A DNA stretch of 7,641 bases from Patescibacteria group bacterium (GTDB taxonomy: Bacteria > Patescibacteriota > Minisyncoccia > Phycocordibacterales > GWA1-40-21). The stretch covers positions 1 through 7,641 of the forward strand of contig JAGXAA010000044.1 of the NCBI GenBank assembly GCA_018971765.1, written 5' to 3'. Every line of letters begins with the position of its first letter. Positions within the stretch are counted from its first letter, which is position 1. The notes under the pieces are model-generated. The model was given only the letters and a program-made list of their open reading frames with translations. It ran no database searches and was not told the origin of the DNA. A program made the translations under genes and the position numbers. Positions 5,933-7,641 of this stretch are shown here, in pieces.

Positions 5933-5938
5933 ATGTGA

Positions 5939-5967
5939 ATTTAAAACCTAAAATTGTCTGATATAAT
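5939..5967. promoter_or_regulatory. Compact divergent promoter pair for rpmA and the 146-residue protein gene
   Basis: Toward the right, TGA-TATAAT (hexamer 5962-5967, TG at 5959-5960) ends 6 nt before the ATG at 5974. Toward the left, TTAAAT on the minus strand (5939-5944) ends 6 nt before the rpmA ATG at 5932. The rightward element is a near-perfect extended -10; the leftward one is weak (4 of 6). With the two -10 elements 17 bp apart, each promoter's -35 region lies on or beyond the other's -10, so polymerase binding should be mutually exclusive. Confidence 0.6.
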
Positions 5968-5973
5968 AATTTA

Positions 5974-6414
5974 ATGAGTATAAAAGATTTGCTGTTAAAA
6001 ATCAAGGGCGAATGCCGAAATTCGGCTTTTATGTTCAATCATAAGGCGGAAACCGTTTTCCGCGCCGACTTCTTTGTCGCGATTGTCATTATACTTGCGG
6101 CATTCGCAAGTTTTGGGCTGGGCAGACTGTCGGCTTTGGAAGGGAAGAGGACGCCCGTCTTGGTTGAAATAAATTCATCTTCTTGGTCTTTGCCAAATAA
6201 AAAAGCTCCCATTAAAGATTTGATATCCGCCAAAATAATTCAAAATTATCCGGAAAAATCATTCGTCGGGTCAAAAACGGGGACAAAATATTATTTGCCG
6301 TGGTGCGGCGCTGTCCTAAAAATAAAAGAAGAAAACAAAATCCGGTTCGCCTCCGAAGCGGAGGCTCAAAAAGCCGGTTACGCTCCAGCTACGAACTGCA
6401 GGGGATTGAAATAA
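5974..6414 (+). CDS. Membrane-anchored protein with a C-terminal Ada-like Cys domain
   Basis: The 146-residue product has a basic cytoplasmic N-terminus, one membrane segment at about 33-50 (FFVAIVIILAAFASFGLG) and a C-terminal domain outside the membrane by the positive-inside rule. The domain at about 97-146 (VGSKTGTKYYLPWCGAVLKI, then KEENKIRFAS and AEAQKAGYAPATNCRGLK) resembles the N-terminal metal-binding domain of Ada, with C111 and C142 at the positions of two of its zinc ligands. Full Ada has four Cys, so here only a degenerate site or fold similarity can be claimed. Similar short domains, as I recall, are frequent in CPR proteins of unknown function and at the end of some nucleases. 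There is no visible enzyme domain. The start is fixed by an extended -10 six nt upstream. Confidence 0.8.
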   Translation: MSIKDLLLKIKGECRNSAFMFNHKAETVFRADFFVAIVIILAAFASFGLGRLSALEGKRTPVLVEINSSSWSLPNKKAPIKDLISAKIIQNYPEKSFVGSKTGTKYYLPWCGAVLKIKEENKIRFASEAEAQKAGYAPATNCRGLK

Positions 6415-6591
6415 AAGCAGTATTTGATCCGGACGCGAAGAGGAGCTCATCCGAAACGGAATAGCTCTTGTTCCGCCTCGGGAGGGGCGGGGTGTATTCG
6501 ACCATTATATTTGACTCCGTTCGCGGGTCATGCGATTCGTAATTCAAAGTAAAAATGTCCGAATTCAATTTTCGATTTTCGATCTTTGCGT
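6415..6591. other. Non-coding spacer with a GC-rich hairpin and repeat-arm fragments
   Basis: No credible gene is present. CCGCCTC (6473-6479) pairs with GGGGCGG (6484-6490) across a GGGA loop, with one G-T pair. GAGCT (6443-6447) and AGCTC (6463-6467) flank TCCGAAACGGA (6450-6460), itself a small hairpin. CGAAACGGAA at 6452-6461 and TTCGTAATTCA at 6536-6546 are exact matches to the left and right arms of the element at 1634-1738, in the same order and with nearly the same spacing (84 against 87 nt). The central part is different from that element. Confidence 0.55.
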
Positions 6592-6629
6592 AAAAAAATG
6601 AAAGGACTGGTTTTTACCAGTCCTTTTTT
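6592..6629. terminator. Bidirectional Rho-independent terminator
   Basis: A perfect 11-bp stem, AAAGGACTGGT (6601-6611) with ACCAGTCCTTT (6616-6626), and a TTTT loop are followed by six T (6624-6629) on the plus strand. They are preceded by seven A (6592-6598), which give a T tract on the minus strand. It therefore suits both the rightward gene ending at 6414 and the leftward gene ending at 6656. Confidence 0.93.
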
Positions 6630-6655
6630 GTGTCATAAATACTTATGAACTTTTA

Positions 6656-7054
6656 TTATTTTTTGCGCGGATATTCAGGTTCAACCGCGTCAAATTTGTG
6701 CGTTATTAATTTCCCGATATTTTTGCCATTTTTTACTTCAATCGCTCCTCCGTTTGGATTCAAGAAAAAAAGACTGCACCAAATCACATCCTCGATGATT
6801 CTGCCCCAATTTGGCAAACAGAAATTTTTTATCACCGTTATTTCGTATCCTTCAACTATCACAAACAAAACTCCGGATATTTCAAGCAAGGCCTCTTCAA
6901 AACATTCCCAAAAATAATTAGGGTCATCGCCTGTTTCTATCCAAACTGAAGATTTTTTTAAAAAAGCGGAAATTTCTCTTTTAGAAAATCTTATGATAAC
7001 GATGTTTGCGTTTTGATATTTGATCGCGTAATGCAGAATTCTTATATCGCTCAT
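6656..7054 (-). CDS. Hypothetical protein, 132 residues
   Basis: I do not recognise a family. The product seems to be a soluble mixed alpha/beta protein: an N-terminal strand region (about 3-24, ILHYAIKYQNANIVIIRFSK), a helix, an acidic central segment with ETGDDPNYFWECFEEALLEI (40-59), then a hydrophobic strand pair (61-76) and a strand-rich C-terminal half ending in basic residues. There is no signal peptide. The gene is well supported by AAGGAGG 8 nt before the ATG, a near-consensus promoter about 90 nt further up and a perfect terminator behind its stop. The opposite-strand ORF across the same bases has none of these. Base composition is more AT-rich than in the conserved neighbours, which may mean recent acquisition. 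The leader of about 80 nt is long for this window. Confidence 0.82.
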   Translation of the reverse strand: MSDIRILHYAIKYQNANIVIIRFSKREISAFLKKSSVWIETGDDPNYFWECFEEALLEISGVLFVIVEGYEITVIKNFCLPNWGRIIEDVIWCSLFFLNPNGGAIEVKNGKNIGKLITHKFDAVEPEYPRKK

Positions 7055-7062
7055 TTATTTAT

Positions 7063-7069
7063 CCTCCTT
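7063..7069 (-). promoter_or_regulatory. Strong Shine-Dalgarno sequence of the 132-residue protein gene
   Basis: AAGGAGG on the minus strand lies 8 nt upstream of the ATG at 7054 and decides both strand and start. It is the best Shine-Dalgarno match in the window. Confidence 0.85.
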
Positions 7070-7142
7070 ATTTCAATTGAAGCGTTTGGGAAATAAATAT
7101 ATTTAACCATGCAAAAGTGCTTGCCTATTTTTTCTATAAACA

Positions 7143-7171
7143 ATAATAGTTGTTCGTGGCGATATAGTCAA
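7143..7171 (-). promoter_or_regulatory. Near-consensus promoter of the 132-residue protein gene
   Basis: On the minus strand, TTGACT (7166-7171), a 17-nt spacer and TATTAT (7143-7148) form the best two-part promoter in the window. The expected start near 7136 gives a leader of about 80 nt. An imperfect palindrome (7169-7191) overlaps the -35. Confidence 0.75.
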
Positions 7172-7217
7172 TTATTTTGAGCGAAAAATTGATTAATTAT
7201 TTGTTAATATTTTTCTC

Positions 7218-7226
7218 TGATATAAT
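7218..7226 (+). promoter_or_regulatory. Extended -10 promoter of the exonuclease gene, leaderless type
   Basis: TGA-TATAAT (TG at 7218-7219, hexamer 7221-7226) ends 8 nt before the ATG at 7235. No Shine-Dalgarno sequence or good -35 is seen. The same TCTGATATAAT block also occurs in front of the gene at 5974. Confidence 0.65.
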
Positions 7227-7234
7227 ATTGTTAT

Positions 7235-7641
7235 ATGATTATCGTTGACGTTGAATCGTCCGGAGTTGAGCCGGCAAAGCATTCTGTTTTGTCCATAGGC
7301 GCCGTGGATTTTTCGAATTCGAAAAATCAATTTTACGGCGAGTGCCGCGTTTGGGACGGGGCGCATATTATGGATGAAGCGCTCGCGATCAATGGCTTCA
7401 CAAGGGAACAGATTACGGACAATAAAAAACAAACCGAAGAGTCGTTGGTCAAATCTTTTTTGGCTTGGGTTCTGCCGTCAAGCGAGCACACCATCGCCGG
7501 ACAGAATCCTTCCTTTGACAGAGACGCGATTCACAAAGCGGCGGAAAGGTATCACATAAATTGGCCTTTAGCTTATCGGACGATTGACCTTCATACCGCT
7601 TGCTGGTTCCATATGGTCAAAAGGGGAGTGGCGCCGCCCGT
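7235..7641 (+). CDS. DEDDh-family 3'-5' exonuclease, N-terminal part, cut by the window end
   Basis: The reading frame is open from the ATG at 7235 to the last base, giving 135 complete codons. The start MIIVDVESSGVEP is the Exo I motif (D5, E7), in the form DxESSG rather than the commoner DxETTG. FYGECRVWDGAHIMDEALAI and NGFTREQI match the substrate-strand region of DnaQ-like exonucleases, and AGQNPSFDRDAI (88-99) is Exo II with D95. Exo III (HxxxxD) should lie beyond the window, so the DEDDh rather than DEDDy class is inferred from the ESSG-type start and the overall pattern. Such enzymes degrade DNA or short RNA from the 3' end (proofreading, RNase T- or oligoribonuclease-like roles); the substrate cannot be read here. 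It is divergent from the 132-residue protein gene. Confidence 0.88.
   Translation, partial: MIIVDVESSGVEPAKHSVLSIGAVDFSNSKNQFYGECRVWDGAHIMDEALAINGFTREQITDNKKQTEESLVKSFLAWVLPSSEHTIAGQNPSFDRDAIHKAAERYHINWPLAYRTIDLHTACWFHMVKRGVAPP

Noticed and set aside
5838..6038. 66-codon minus-strand ORF overlapping rpmA and the divergent gene
   Set aside because: It crosses the divergent promoter region and overlaps two real genes in other frames.
6011..6063. Short palindromes inside the 5974 gene (GCCGAAATTCGGC, GCGGAAACCGTTTTCCGC)
   Set aside because: They are within a well-supported coding region and are short enough to arise by chance.
6504..6532. Minus-strand TATAAT with CATGAC 17 nt upstream, pointing into the spacer after the 5974 gene
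   Set aside because: The -35 is poor and no gene lies in the leftward direction before the antisense of the 5974 gene. It may be part of the repeat-like spacer.
6645..6917. 90-codon plus-strand ORF opposite the 132-residue protein gene
   Set aside because: It begins 15 nt after a terminator with no Shine-Dalgarno sequence or -10, while the opposite strand has a promoter, AAGGAGG and a terminator in the right places.
1..7641. CRISPR array, tRNA or rRNA gene, toxin-antitoxin pair, defence operon or complete insertion sequence
   Set aside because: No regularly spaced direct repeats, no cloverleaf, no transposase or integrase, and no adjacent gene pair with such features was found on either strand.

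Overview
The window looks like a piece of a Candidate Phyla Radiation (Patescibacteria) chromosome, most likely Parcubacteria-like. The grounds are AT-rich DNA, short single-gene or two-gene units, scattered ribosomal protein genes (rplI and rpmA away from their usual partners), a short Ada-like Cys domain protein of a type I associate with these genomes, and ordinary use of TAA, TAG and TGA as stops. TGA ends two conserved genes, which argues against the lineages that recode TGA as glycine. The presence of bL9 argues against the CPR groups reported to have lost it. This is inference from content, not a placement.

Layout, left to right: the tail of an unidentified gene (or a 31-residue small ORF) with a strong terminator; a secreted or anchored CAP/SCP-domain protein (+); a GatB/YqeY-domain protein (-); a 280-bp divergent spacer holding a 105-bp element with perfect 24-bp inverted ends; rmuC (+); a 3-methyladenine DNA glycosylase, mpg (+); a small cupin (-); a DedA-family membrane protein (+); rplI, encoding bL9 (+); an unrecognised 154-residue helical protein (+); rpmA, encoding bL27 (-); a membrane-anchored protein with a C-terminal Cys-containing Ada-like domain (+); a spacer with hairpins and repeat pieces, ending in a bidirectional terminator; an unrecognised 132-residue protein (-); and the N-terminal 135 codons of a DEDDh 3'-5' exonuclease (+), cut by the window end.

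The genes do not form one pathway. There are two DNA-maintenance genes (rmuC, mpg), one nuclease, two large-subunit ribosomal proteins, an envelope transporter-like protein, an extracytoplasmic protein and several small accessory proteins. The unifying feature is regulatory. Most genes have a -10-like hexamer, often an extended TGnTATAAT, ending about 6 nt before the start codon and no Shine-Dalgarno sequence, which predicts leaderless mRNAs. The two clear exceptions are the two unrecognised genes, each with a -35/-10 promoter, a leader of roughly 50-80 nt and a strong Shine-Dalgarno sequence.

I did not find a defence system, CRISPR array, RNA gene or complete mobile element. The most unusual items are the inverted-repeat element with its scattered arm fragments, and the leaderless versus led split of genes.
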